Made by a program: the position numbers and the translations under genes. 64,000 bases of DNA, from assembly GCA_945862145.1 (NCBI GenBank), contig CAMAXE010000017.1, positions 1-64,000 on the forward strand, given 5' to 3'. The notes beneath the pieces are model-generated. The model searched no databases, was not told the DNA's origin, and was given only the letters and a program-made list of their open reading frames with translations. The number at the start of each line of letters is the position of its first letter. Within the stretch, counting starts at the first letter, position 1. Positions 53,021-61,233 of the stretch are shown here, in pieces. This stretch comes from Klebsiella pneumoniae. Lineage in GTDB: Bacteria > Pseudomonadota > Gammaproteobacteria > Pseudomonadales > UBA5518.

Positions 53021-53076
53021 AATTTAATTGGGGTCAGACCCCATTAATTTAATTGGGGTCTGACCCCAATTAAATT
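53021..53076. repeat. Nested palindromic repeat (GGGGTCAGACCCC type)
   Basis: A 56-bp element. The outer 22-bp arms are perfect reverse complements around a 12-bp AT loop. Each arm itself holds GGGGTC-A/T-GACCCC flanked by AATT, so it can fold as one long hairpin or two short ones. This type of sequence recurs in many proteobacterial genomes, sometimes near REP-associated transposases. It lies between the queuosine transporter stop and the SnoaL-like gene. Confidence 0.92.
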
Positions 53077-53105
53077 CGACCCGAGCACACTGGGAGGAGC
53101 GAGCC

Positions 53106-53555
53106 GTGCTGAGCCTGCAGGAACTGTCGGACCGCGCCGAGATCGGCGATCTGTTGGTGCGCGAGGCGAGCGCCATGGACCGGCGTGACTGGGCTGCGTG
53201 GGAGGCGGTGTTCACGCCGGATGCCTTTATCGACTACAGCGCCAACGACGGTGCGCGGGGCAATCCGGCCGAGGTCGGGGCGTGGCTCGCTGCGGTGTTG
53301 GGGCGTTTTCACGCCTGCCAGCACCTGTCGTCGAATTACGAGATCAACCTCGACGGCGATCGGGCGACAGTGCGCAGCATGCAGTACATCGGCGTGAAGA
53401 TGGACGCGAGCGACGGTCCGCGCGTGGTGTTTTCGGGAATCTGGTTTCGCGATTCGCTGGAGCGCGGCCCCACGGGTTGGCGTATCGCCGGGCGCGTTGA
53501 GGATCTGGCGTGGAGGCACAATTTTCCGGGGGATTTCAGGCCGCCGCAGGCCTGA
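53106..53555 (+). CDS. SnoaL-like / NTF2-like protein
   Basis: A 149-residue protein of the nuclear transport factor 2 superfamily. The start LSLQELSDRAEIGDLLVREA, then MDRRDWAAWEAVFTPDAFID (about 23-42) and GRFHACQHLSSNYEINLDGD, RIAGRVEDLAWRHNF near the end are typical of the SnoaL_4 group. These include small subunits of aromatic dioxygenases and steroid-related isomerases. The start is GTG 53106 with GGGAGGAG before it. It is flanked by the nested palindrome upstream and REP-like units downstream, so it looks like an inserted or isolated gene. Confidence 0.83.
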   Translation: MLSLQELSDRAEIGDLLVREASAMDRRDWAAWEAVFTPDAFIDYSANDGARGNPAEVGAWLAAVLGRFHACQHLSSNYEINLDGDRATVRSMQYIGVKMDASDGPRVVFSGIWFRDSLERGPTGWRIAGRVEDLAWRHNFPGDFRPPQA

Positions 53556-53578
53556 GGACTTGGTAGTGCCGGCATGGA

Positions 53579-53683
53579 CGGATCGCGGGCATGGCCCGCT
53601 CCTACGGGGTCTCGGGCATGGCCGGATCGCGGGCATGGCGGGGTTGCGGGCAGGGCCGGATCGCGGGCACGGCCCGCTCCTAC
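53579..53683. repeat. REP-like units (GGATCGCGGGCATGGCCCGC type)
   Basis: CGGATCGCGGGCATGGCCCG followed by CTCCTAC (53579-53605) is repeated at 53657-53683 with one change (CACGG for CATGG). A truncated copy lies at 53624-53638 (GGATCGCGGGCATGG). The GCGGGC-AT-GGCCCGC core is imperfectly palindromic. This resembles REP sequences of Pseudomonas-type genomes. Confidence 0.88.
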
Positions 53684-53755
53684 TCGGCATCCGGCATTCT
53701 CCACCCAGAGCCCTCAGCCAGCGTCTTCCTGCGCGCGCCGCTGGGCCTCCCGCTC

Positions 53756-54886
53756 TTACATCAGCCACTTCACGATCGCGATGCCGATGAAGTTGGCGAT
53801 CACATAGCCCAGGATGCCGATTGTGATGCCGGGCGAGATCAGCGACTTCCAACCCTTCGTGGTGGCGATTGCCGCCGCCGCCGCCGCACCGACGATCGCC
53901 GCGGCGGAGCCGATCACCAGCGGTGCGAGATCGATCTTGAACAGCTTTCCGCCAATCAGCAGCACCACGAAATGCACCCCGAGCATGAAGCAGCAGTAGA
54001 CGAAAAGAACCGGGGCCGACTCAACGAAGCCCAGCGCGTCGGTGCCGGCGCCGATCATTGCGAAGAAGGCGTACATGCACAGCATGCCGATCAGGAAATC
54101 GCCTTCCAGCCGGGCCATCTGGCGCGGCGCGACATTGGCCAGGATCGCGGTGATGACCGTGATGACGAACAGGTTGTAGGTGCCGATTTCCAGGTAGGTG
54201 GAGATCGCATGTGACACCGCGCAGATTGCCAGGCTGATCGAAATCGCTGCGGCGACGTGGTCTATACGCAGGCGCGGCAGCTCCTCCGCACCCTGTCCGG
54301 CTTCGTCCAGATCAGTGCCGTCGATGATCGGCGAGGCGATGTGCCTGCGCACGAATGGAATGGACGGCAGCGTTACCAGCAGCAGCAAGCCGAGGATGCT
54401 CGCGGGTGCGCTGGCGCTCAGCGCCACGCTGAACTGAGTGGGCGTCATTTCCACCGCCTGCGATATGGCGACGAAATTCACGACCCCGCCGATGAAGGCG
54501 CCCGCATAGGTGCCAGCAATCTTGGAACCCTCCGGTCCGAGATCGAACAGAAAGAACCCCGCAACGGCGCCGGCACACACGCCGACACTGGCGATCAAGA
54601 AGGCCGGCAGCACCCAGCCGCCGTCCCTTATCAAGTTGCGCAGGTCCGATTTGAGCAGCAGTAGCGGCACCCCCATGGGCAGGAGGTACTGCCCGACGAA
54701 GCCGAAGGCGGGCGATTCGCGGGGGATCACGCCGGTGTTCGAGAGCAGTAGCCCGATCGCGATGACCCATGGCACGCCGGGCACTACCCGGGCGATCGGT
54801 TTGCTGTCGATCCAGAAGCCGAACCACGCGAGGCCGAAGATAACGGCGCTGAGCGCGAGTACGTTGTCTGGAGCGATCAGCGGCAT
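53756..54886 (-). CDS. DUF819 family membrane protein
   Basis: A 376-residue integral membrane protein with about ten hydrophobic helices. The pattern GTYAGAFIGGVVNFVAISQA (about 129-148) and the mirrored second-half segment VIGSAAAIVGAAAAAAIATTKGWKSL (near 320) are characteristic of the DUF819 (YjcL-like) family, a presumed transporter group. The substrate is unknown. The AAGGAGA site six bases before the ATG 54886 is strong. It diverges from the TonB receptor and could belong to the same uptake theme, though this is only positional. Confidence 0.87.
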   Translation of the reverse strand: MPLIAPDNVLALSAVIFGLAWFGFWIDSKPIARVVPGVPWVIAIGLLLSNTGVIPRESPAFGFVGQYLLPMGVPLLLLKSDLRNLIRDGGWVLPAFLIASVGVCAGAVAGFFLFDLGPEGSKIAGTYAGAFIGGVVNFVAISQAVEMTPTQFSVALSASAPASILGLLLLVTLPSIPFVRRHIASPIIDGTDLDEAGQGAEELPRLRIDHVAAAISISLAICAVSHAISTYLEIGTYNLFVITVITAILANVAPRQMARLEGDFLIGMLCMYAFFAMIGAGTDALGFVESAPVLFVYCCFMLGVHFVVLLIGGKLFKIDLAPLVIGSAAAIVGAAAAAAIATTKGWKSLISPGITIGILGYVIANFIGIAIVKWLM

Positions 54887-55336
54887 GTCTCTCTCCTTTT
54901 ATCCTGGCTGGTGCCGATCTCGAGCAGGGATGGTGGTTATGCGCGCAGCTTGAATGCCACGTCGGGGCGGTTACCGATCATAACTGAGCGCCTAGATGAA
55001 GCAATCTAATAGTGGGATAAAACAGAGAAAATCTCACTGGGTTGAAGTTGGCTGATTCTCCAGAGATGATAAAAGAAGCACATATAAAACAGCAGTTTAA
55101 ACAAAATTAATTCGTTTTTTCACCTGTGTTTCCGCGATTTTCAGTAGCGGTTTAAGGCCAAACATTCTGTTGACCTCAAATTATTAATGGGATGTAATTG
55201 CTCGGGGTCGACTGCTGGCGGACTGTATTGAAGGGGCTTTGGGGGGCGCGCTTGGGTTTGGCAGCGTGCCGGACAGTCAGTGGATCCGCTTTCAAGAACG
55301 TATAACCAGCGGCCATCCGGCCAACAGGAGCATGTG
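54887..55336. other. AT-rich divergent intergenic region of DUF819 gene and TonB receptor
   Basis: This 450-bp region has no supported gene. Bases about 55000-55140 are strongly AT-rich against the GC-rich background. It holds a sigma-70 promoter (55170-55198), AATGGGAT at 55186 and the related AGTGGGATAA at 55011. A frame starting at 55280 is only an extension of the receptor gene. Confidence 0.8.
55170..55198 (+). promoter_or_regulatory. Candidate promoter of the TonB receptor with operator-like AATGGGAT
   Basis: TTGACC (55170-55175), a 17-bp spacer and TGTAAT (55193-55198) give five of six matches each. AATGGGAT (55186-55193) lies in the spacer, where a repressor would block polymerase. 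The leader to the ATG would be about 130 bases. Confidence 0.65.
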
Positions 55337-57769
55337 ATGCGCAACAAGCTGAGCTTGATGATTTCGATGGTTTTGTCACCCCTTACGGCGCTGCCGGCAC
55401 TGGCGCAAAGCGCCGGCGGCGGTCTCGAGGAGGTCGTGGTCACGGCCCAGCGGCGCCAGCAAAATCTGCAGGACGTGCCGGTCAGCGTTACGGCGTTCAG
55501 CGGTGAAGCCCTGAGCAAGTCGAACATCCGCTCTGCCAGCGAATACCTGAGCCAGACGCCGAACGTCAGCTACACCGAGGACGGCCAGACCGGCTCGCGC
55601 GGCATCGGCATCAGCGTGCGCGGGGTCGGCACGATGGTGACCGGCGAGAACGCGTTCATCAACACCATCGGCATCTATATGGACGAGTTCAGCGTCGTCT
55701 CGGTTCCGAACCAGGTTTCGAACCCGGAGTTGCCGGACATGGAGCGCGTCGAGATCCTGCGCGGTCCGCAGGGCACCTATTTCGGACGCAATGCGGTCGG
55801 TGGCGCGCTGAACCTGACCACCAAACGCCCCACCAGCGACTTCGAGGGCGAAGTCCGCGCCGGTTACGAGTCGTACACCGGCGACAACAATATGTGGAAC
55901 ACGACTGGCGTGATCAACATTCCGGTGTCTGAGAACTTCCGCGTGCGCGGCGTCGCCTCATACGAGGAGAGCGACGGCTACGTGAACAACATCTGCGCCG
56001 CCGGCGAGAGCCGGGCCAACTGTCCCGCAGCGGCGGAGAACAACGTACGGCCGAACGGCGCCAAGGACTCTGGCCACGACACCACCTTCCTGCGCTTCAG
56101 CGCGGACTGGGACGTCTCGGATCGCACCAGCATCAAGACCACCTTCTTCCACACTGATGAGAGCCAGGGTACCGACGAGAACGTGCCCTCCGGCGTGCTC
56201 GACCTTGACTCGGCTGACACCTTCGGCATCGGTGTCGCCGAGGACCCCGGCACCGGCTTCTGGCCCCACAACCAGGACAGGCTGAGCCACGACCTCAACG
56301 AAGAGACCAACAACAAGTCCGACATCGCGATCCTGAACGTCAGCCACCAGCTTAGCGAGGCTGTGGCGGTGAAATGGATCACCGGCGTCATCGATGCCAC
56401 CACCAACCGCTATTTCGACCAGGATCTGGTAGGCGGCATGGACGCTCTGGCGCGCACCAACAGCTACGACGGCAATTCCTGGAGCACGGAGCTGCGCGTC
56501 GAGTTCACGCAGAAGGACTTCGACCTAGTGCTCGGCGGACTGTACGCCAAGGACGAGCAGACCCAAGACAACAATATCCATGTGTCGACGAATCCGACAG
56601 CGACGATCAACGGAACTGGCGTTTTGCCGCCCTTCCCCGAAGGTCTTTCCCTGTCCAAGAACCACAAGGAATTCGAAGTGGAGAGCAGGGCGATCTTTGC
56701 CGACCTGACCTATCACGTTACCGATCGGCTCGACCTGACCGCCGGCGCGCGCTACACGTCGGAAAATGTCACCAACTCCCTGCAGTCGTTTGGTATCAGG
56801 CCAACGGTTGGGGGCGGCCCGCCCAACCCGCTGTTTTTCCCGAGCTTCATCAACTTCTCCCGGCCCGAAGCCAACGGCGACGAGGACTTCGACGATCTGG
56901 CGCCGCGCTTTGTGGCGCGCTATGAATTCAGCGACGATCTCAGTGTGTACGGCACGATTTCCAAGGGCTACAAGGCCGGTGGTTCCAGCCTCGGCAACAA
57001 TACCAATCTGGACGGCAGTCCGGCGTTCACCGCGCCCTTCGACGAGGAGACGCTTTGGAACTACGAACTGGGGGTCAAGTCCGAGCTGCTCGACAACCGG
57101 CTGCGCCTGAACGCCTCGGTGTTCCATCTTGACTGGTCCGACATGCAGATGGAGGCCTTCCGCTTCCTGACGGCCGGTGACCTGTCCTCGAACTTCGAGC
57201 AGACGATCAACATCAAGGACGCCGAAGCGAATGGCATCGAAATCGAGATGTTGGCGTCGGTGACCGAGCACTTCACACTGAGCGGCTCGATGGGCTACCT
57301 CGACACTGAAATTACCAGCAACACACAGGCGCAGATAACTGGCGGTTTCGTGGTCGACCTGAAGGGACTGGAATTACCGAAGGCGCCGGAGTTGACCGCG
57401 AGCCTGGCCGGCGAGTACCGCTGGGATCTGGGTGGCAACGAGGCCTGGGTGCGGCTGGAGTACGTGCACCGCGACGGTCAGTATTCCGACGTCGAGGGAC
57501 TAACCAACAAGCAGACTCGCGGCCCCTCGCCGAACCAGGGTCTGGTGCGTGTGATGCCCAACGGAGAGTTCCCGTATCTCAGCCCCGACTTTGACGTCTG
57601 GAACCTGCGCGCGGGATACGACATGCAGAACTGGCAGTTCAACGCCTACGTGCAGAATGTCGGTGAAGAGGAGTACTACACCGGCACGCAGGAGAACTTC
57701 GGTATCAGCGGTATCCGCTTGCGGCCGCATCCCCGCATCGTGGGCGCTACCGTCAGCTACAAGTTCTGA
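55337..57769 (+). CDS. TonB-dependent outer-membrane receptor
   Basis: An 810-residue receptor for active import across the outer membrane. The start is ATG 55337, with CAGGAG six bases upstream. There is a signal peptide (about 1-24, ending ALAQS), then a TonB-box-like EEVVVTAQRR (about 31-40) and the plug domain (about 43-160). The 22-strand barrel runs to the C-terminus, ending PRIVGATVSYKF with terminal Phe. No C-terminal or N-terminal sigma-regulator domain is visible. The receptor heads the sugar-acid island and shares an operator-like motif with the mannonate dehydratase operon, so its cargo may be an oligomeric or modified uronic acid. The substrate is inference. Confidence 0.95.
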   Translation: MRNKLSLMISMVLSPLTALPALAQSAGGGLEEVVVTAQRRQQNLQDVPVSVTAFSGEALSKSNIRSASEYLSQTPNVSYTEDGQTGSRGIGISVRGVGTMVTGENAFINTIGIYMDEFSVVSVPNQVSNPELPDMERVEILRGPQGTYFGRNAVGGALNLTTKRPTSDFEGEVRAGYESYTGDNNMWNTTGVINIPVSENFRVRGVASYEESDGYVNNICAAGESRANCPAAAENNVRPNGAKDSGHDTTFLRFSADWDVSDRTSIKTTFFHTDESQGTDENVPSGVLDLDSADTFGIGVAEDPGTGFWPHNQDRLSHDLNEETNNKSDIAILNVSHQLSEAVAVKWITGVIDATTNRYFDQDLVGGMDALARTNSYDGNSWSTELRVEFTQKDFDLVLGGLYAKDEQTQDNNIHVSTNPTATINGTGVLPPFPEGLSLSKNHKEFEVESRAIFADLTYHVTDRLDLTAGARYTSENVTNSLQSFGIRPTVGGGPPNPLFFPSFINFSRPEANGDEDFDDLAPRFVARYEFSDDLSVYGTISKGYKAGGSSLGNNTNLDGSPAFTAPFDEETLWNYELGVKSELLDNRLRLNASVFHLDWSDMQMEAFRFLTAGDLSSNFEQTINIKDAEANGIEIEMLASVTEHFTLSGSMGYLDTEITSNTQAQITGGFVVDLKGLELPKAPELTASLAGEYRWDLGGNEAWVRLEYVHRDGQYSDVEGLTNKQTRGPSPNQGLVRVMPNGEFPYLSPDFDVWNLRAGYDMQNWQFNAYVQNVGEEEYYTGTQENFGISGIRLRPHPRIVGATVSYKF

Positions 57770-57790
57770 TCTGAGCCCCTGAGACGGTCA

Positions 57791-57823
57791 CGCTGCCCGG
57801 TCGTGGACCGGGCAGCGTTTTTT
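57791..57823 (+). terminator. rho-independent terminator after the TonB receptor
   Basis: A perfect 12-bp stem (CGCTGCCCGGTC / GACCGGGCAGCG, loop GTG) is followed by six T. It ends 24 bp before the kdgK start, so kdgK probably depends on read-through or a promoter I cannot identify. Confidence 0.95.
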
Positions 57824-57846
57824 GTTTGGTGCAGGCACTGGCGTTC

Positions 57847-58809
57847 ATGAATCAATACCCTGCGCGCATGCTGCGCTGTTCGGCGATTGGCGAGTGCATG
57901 ATCGAACTGCGCTCGCTCACGCCCGCCTCGCTGGCGCTTGCCCAAGGGGGTGACACGTTCAATACGCTTTACTACCTGGCTGCGCTGCTGCGCGGCAGCG
58001 GCGGCCGTTTCCGCTACCTCACTGCGCTCGGTGACGACGATCTCAGCGCAAGGATGCGTGCCGAGTGGCAGGCCTGGGGCATCGACACCTCGTTGGTGCA
58101 GACAAAGTCGGGCAAGCTTCCCGGCATCTACCGCATCAGTACCGACAGCGAGGGTGAGCGCCGATTTCACTACTGGCGTCGCGACTCAGCCGCGGGCTCC
58201 CTGATGGAGCAGCTCGACACCGAGGCGCTCGTGGCGCGGTTGCGCAGCGATGAGCTGGTGTATTTTTCAGGCATTTCCCTAGCGATCCTCCCTGCGAGCG
58301 GGCGTCTCGCGCTGCTCGAGGCGCTGCGTGCCTGCGCTCCTGGCGGGCCGCTGGTCGCCTTCGACGATAACTACCGACCGGTGTTGTGGGAGAGTCCTGC
58401 GGCGGCACGCGATGCGTTGCAGCTGGCATTTCAGCTTGCGGATATTGCCTTCGTGTCGTTCGCTGACCAGCAGACGCTGTTCGGTGACGCCGCACCGGAG
58501 CAGACGATGCAGCGCATCCGGGGGCTAGGCGTGCCGGAATTGGTGGTGCGCAACGGCGCGGCACCGAGTCTGGTTGCTAGTGCGCAAGGCCTGCAGGAGT
58601 ACCAGCCACCGGAATTCGCCCGCGCTCTGGACACCACCGGGGCCGGGGATTCGTTTAGCGCCGCTTACTTGGCGGCGCGTCTTTGTGGCTGCGAGCCGCT
58701 GGCCGCGCTGCGCGCCGCGAACGGCTTGTCAGCCCTCGTGGTTGGCGTCCCAGGGGCGCTCATGCCGCAGGGGCAGGTGCCGGCACTGGGTGAGCTGCTA
58801 GCGAAATGA
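57847..58809 (+). CDS. kdgK: 2-dehydro-3-deoxygluconokinase (PfkB family)
   Basis: A 320-residue sugar kinase that phosphorylates 2-keto-3-deoxygluconate to KDPG, feeding the Entner-Doudoroff lower pathway. GECMIEL near residue 16, AQGGDTFNTLYYLAALL (about 37-53) and the catalytic DTTGAGDSFSAAYLAARL (about 265-282, Asp in GAGD) are PfkB landmarks, and the N-terminus matches KDG kinases. The start is uncertain: ATG 57847 is chosen over ATG 57868 and GTG 57826. It is adjacent to the GntR regulator, and the mannonate dehydratase that makes its likely substrate is 1.2 kb away. Confidence 0.9.
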   Translation: MNQYPARMLRCSAIGECMIELRSLTPASLALAQGGDTFNTLYYLAALLRGSGGRFRYLTALGDDDLSARMRAEWQAWGIDTSLVQTKSGKLPGIYRISTDSEGERRFHYWRRDSAAGSLMEQLDTEALVARLRSDELVYFSGISLAILPASGRLALLEALRACAPGGPLVAFDDNYRPVLWESPAAARDALQLAFQLADIAFVSFADQQTLFGDAAPEQTMQRIRGLGVPELVVRNGAAPSLVASAQGLQEYQPPEFARALDTTGAGDSFSAAYLAARLCGCEPLAALRAANGLSALVVGVPGALMPQGQVPALGELLAK

Positions 58810-58838
58810 TGGGAGTGGGCGCGGCAAGGCGCGAGCGC

Positions 58839-59600
58839 CTATGGGGCTTCGCCCTCGCCCGGCTGCTGCGACTGGCGCACGCGCTGCCGGCCTTGATTCA
58901 ACATTTCGACGGTGTGCGCGTAGGCGCTTTTGGTCTTGCCGGCCGCGATGCTCCAGGCAAGCTGACGGTGCAGCTCAAGATCGTGCGCCAGGGCCGCGGT
59001 GTCGGCGGCGTCGTGGGGCATTCCTAGGTTGAAGTGGGCCTGAAGGTAGGTTGCCACGGCGTAGCGGAAGTGAGCGATCACCGCATTGTGTGATGCCTTG
59101 AGGATCGCGGTGTGCAGTTCGATGTCGGCGCTCATGCGCCGCTCGGGATCGTTCTGGGCTTGCTCCATGCGTTCGTAGGCCGAGATGATCGCAGCCACAT
59201 CCTCGCGCGTAGCCCGCGTCGCTGCCAGTTCTGCCGCCTTCGGCTCGATGATGCGGCGTGCCTCGAGCAGCGAGAGAAGAAACTCGGGGGTGGCCGTCTC
59301 CGGATCCGCGTGCCAGGACAGCACGTCCGGATCCAGCATGTTCCATTCTTCGCGCGGGCGGATGCGCGTACCGCTGCGTGGCGCGGTGACGATCAGCCCC
59401 TTGCCAGACAGCACTTTGACCGCTTCGCGCAGGGCGTTCCGGCCGACCCCCAAACTGTTCGCCAGTTCCTGCTCGATCGGTAGTGTTTCGCCCTCCCGGT
59501 AGAGACCGGTGGAAATGCGCTTGCCAATGGTGTTGACCACCACGGCGACCTGCCCTCGGCCCGCTGAGCGCACTTTCTGCGTGGCGTTGCTGGTCTGCAT
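58839..59600 (-). CDS. GntR/FadR-family transcriptional regulator (FCD type)
   Basis: A 253-residue regulator. The winged helix-turn-helix (about 15-80) shows GETLPIEQELANSLGVGRNALREAVKVLSGKGL (quoted as its two halves: ELANSLGVGRNALREAVKVL, then GKGLIVTAPRSGTRIRP). The FCD ligand domain (about 95-235) has RRIIEPKAAELAA and the metal-binding His positions in DIELHTAIL and HDLELHRQLA. Members of this family sense sugar acids, e.g. galactonate or glucuronate derivatives. The start is ATG 59600. It diverges from the mannonate dehydratase and converges with kdgK. It is the probable repressor of the island, perhaps through AATGGGATT-type sites. Confidence 0.92.
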   Translation of the reverse strand: MQTSNATQKVRSAGRGQVAVVVNTIGKRISTGLYREGETLPIEQELANSLGVGRNALREAVKVLSGKGLIVTAPRSGTRIRPREEWNMLDPDVLSWHADPETATPEFLLSLLEARRIIEPKAAELAATRATREDVAAIISAYERMEQAQNDPERRMSADIELHTAILKASHNAVIAHFRYAVATYLQAHFNLGMPHDAADTAALAHDLELHRQLAWSIAAGKTKSAYAHTVEMLNQGRQRVRQSQQPGEGEAP

Positions 59601-60008
59601 GCGTCGGTGCGTCCCAAAAATCAACATAGGGATGAAATAGTCGGCAAATCGCAGTGTATCCAATGCAAGGCGGGGCTACCAGAAGAAGGTTAAAATGGGA
59701 TTAAATGACGTAATTTACAGACGTTTAACGTCGAGCACCTTCAGCAGCGCAGAGCATTTTGCTGAGACTTGCAGCGCGGTCTAAGTCCTTTAGTAACCCA
59801 TTTATTCTATATATATCATTTCATTAAGAAAAAAATGGCGCATGAAAACTGTGCGCCAGTTGCAGCAGGAAGCCTTGCCAAGGACTGCTTGTGCATTGAC
59901 AAATAATGGGATTATTGATAATTTTTCAGCCTTGCCGGGTGGTAGGCTTTCGCCCTTCCACGTCGCGCCCGTAATGATATCAACCCATTGAAACGACCCT
60001 GCCCCGAT
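59601..60008. other. AT-rich divergent control region of the GntR and mannonate dehydratase genes
   Basis: These 408 bp hold no supported gene. They contain AATGGGATTA twice (59694-59703 and 59905-59914), the perfect inverted repeat GACGTT-T-AACGTC (59720-59732) and an AT-rich run around 59790-59835. A promoter for the plus-strand operon is at 59896-59922. I see no clear sigma-70 promoter on the minus strand. Confidence 0.8.
59896..59922 (+). promoter_or_regulatory. Candidate promoter with internal palindrome for the mannonate dehydratase operon
   Basis: TTGACA (59896-59901) is followed by the palindrome AATAAT-GGG-ATTATT (59902-59916) and GATAAT (59917-59922). The spacer is only 15 bp to GATAAT; a 17-bp spacer would give the weaker TAATTT. 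The palindrome lies between -35 and -10, the place for a repressor operator. Confidence 0.65.
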
Positions 60009-61217
60009 ATGAAGATCACCAGCGCGAACGTGATAGTCACCTGCCCCGGGCGAAATTTCGTCACCCTCAAGATCCGCACCGACGAGGGCGTACATGGCAT
60101 CGGCGATGCGACGCTGAACGGGCGTGAAATGGCCGTTGTCGCCTACCTGCAGGAGCATGTGATCCCCTGCCTGATCGGGCGCGACCCACAGCAGATCGAG
60201 GACATCTGGCAGTACCTCTACCGTGGCTGCTACTGGCGTCGCGGGCCCGTGACGATGAGCGCGATCGCCGCCGTCGACACCGCGCTGTGGGATATCAAGG
60301 CCAAGCTTGCTGGCCTGCCGCTCTACCAGTTGCTGGGCGGCAAGAGTCGCGGCGGCGTGATGGTGTACGGGCACGCCAACGGCCGCGATGTCGCGGAGAC
60401 CTGCGACGAGGTCGCGCGCTACATTGATCTCGGCTACAAGGCGATCCGCGCCCAGAGCGGTGTGCCGGGCCTCGACTCCACCTACGGCGTCTCGCGCGAC
60501 AAGCTGTTCTACGAACCCGCCGATGCGGCGCTGCCGAGCGAGAATATCTGGTCCACCGAGAAGTACTTGCGCCACGTGCCGCAGCTGTTCGAGACGCTGC
60601 GCGCAAAATTCGGCTTCGATCACCACTTGCTGCACGACGTGCACCACCGCCTGGCGCCGATCGAGGCGGCTCGGCTCGGCAAGGACCTAGAGCCCTATCG
60701 CCTGTTCTGGCTCGAGGATGCCGTGCCCGCCGAGAACCAGCGCGGCTTCGAGCTGATCCGCCGCCACACCGTGACGCCACTCGCTGTCGGCGAGGTGTTC
60801 AATACGGTGTGGGACTGCAAGGAGCTGATCGAGAACCAGTGGATCGACTACATCCGCATGACCGTTGTGCACGCGGGCGGTATCACGCATCTGCGCCGCA
60901 TCGCTGATTTCGCGGCCCTGCATCACGTGCGTATGGGCTCTCACGGCGCGACCGACCTGTCACCGGCCTGCATGGGTGCGGCGTTGCATTTCGATTTATG
61001 GGTGCCGAACTTCGGCGTGCAGGAGTACATGCGCCACAGCTTGGAAACGGATGCCGTGTTCCCGCACGCCTACACCTTCAGCGATGGGTATCTGCATCCG
61101 GGTGAAGCGCCGGGGCACGGCGTCGACATCGACGAGGCGCTCGCCGCGAAGTATCCGTACCAGCCTGCATACCTGCCGGTTAACCGGCTGCAGGACGGCA
61201 CGATGTGGAACTGGTAA
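60009..61217 (+). CDS. manD: D-mannonate dehydratase (enolase superfamily, ManD type)
   Basis: It dehydrates D-mannonate to 2-keto-3-deoxygluconate. The 402-residue protein matches ManD along its length: [20 protein letters not shown] at the start, RAQSGVPGL near 147, [20 protein letters not shown] near 210, [27 protein letters not shown], and the C-terminal [13 protein letters not shown]. The Asp/His of HDVHH and the Glu of LED and GEV correspond to the metal and catalytic residues of the family. Some ManD homologues are weakly active or inactive, but the KDG kinase nearby makes activity likely. The FAD oxidoreductase gene follows after 16 bp. Confidence 0.93.
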   Translation: MKITSANVIVTCPGRNFVTLKIRTDEGVHGIGDATLNGREMAVVAYLQEHVIPCLIGRDPQQIEDIWQYLYRGCYWRRGPVTMSAIAAVDTALWDIKAKLAGLPLYQLLGGKSRGGVMVYGHANGRDVAETCDEVARYIDLGYKAIRAQSGVPGLDSTYGVSRDKLFYEPADAALPSENIWSTEKYLRHVPQLFETLRAKFGFDHHLLHDVHHRLAPIEAARLGKDLEPYRLFWLEDAVPAENQRGFELIRRHTVTPLAVGEVFNTVWDCKELIENQWIDYIRMTVVHAGGITHLRRIADFAALHHVRMGSHGATDLSPACMGAALHFDLWVPNFGVQEYMRHSLETDAVFPHAYTFSDGYLHPGEAPGHGVDIDEALAAKYPYQPAYLPVNRLQDGTMWNW

Positions 61218-61233
61218 GACACGCGAGGACAAC

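Noticed and set aside
60865-61233. N-terminal extension of the FAD oxidoreductase
   Set aside because: It overlaps the manD gene in another frame; the dinucleotide-binding motif starts right after GTG 61234, which has a ribosome binding site.
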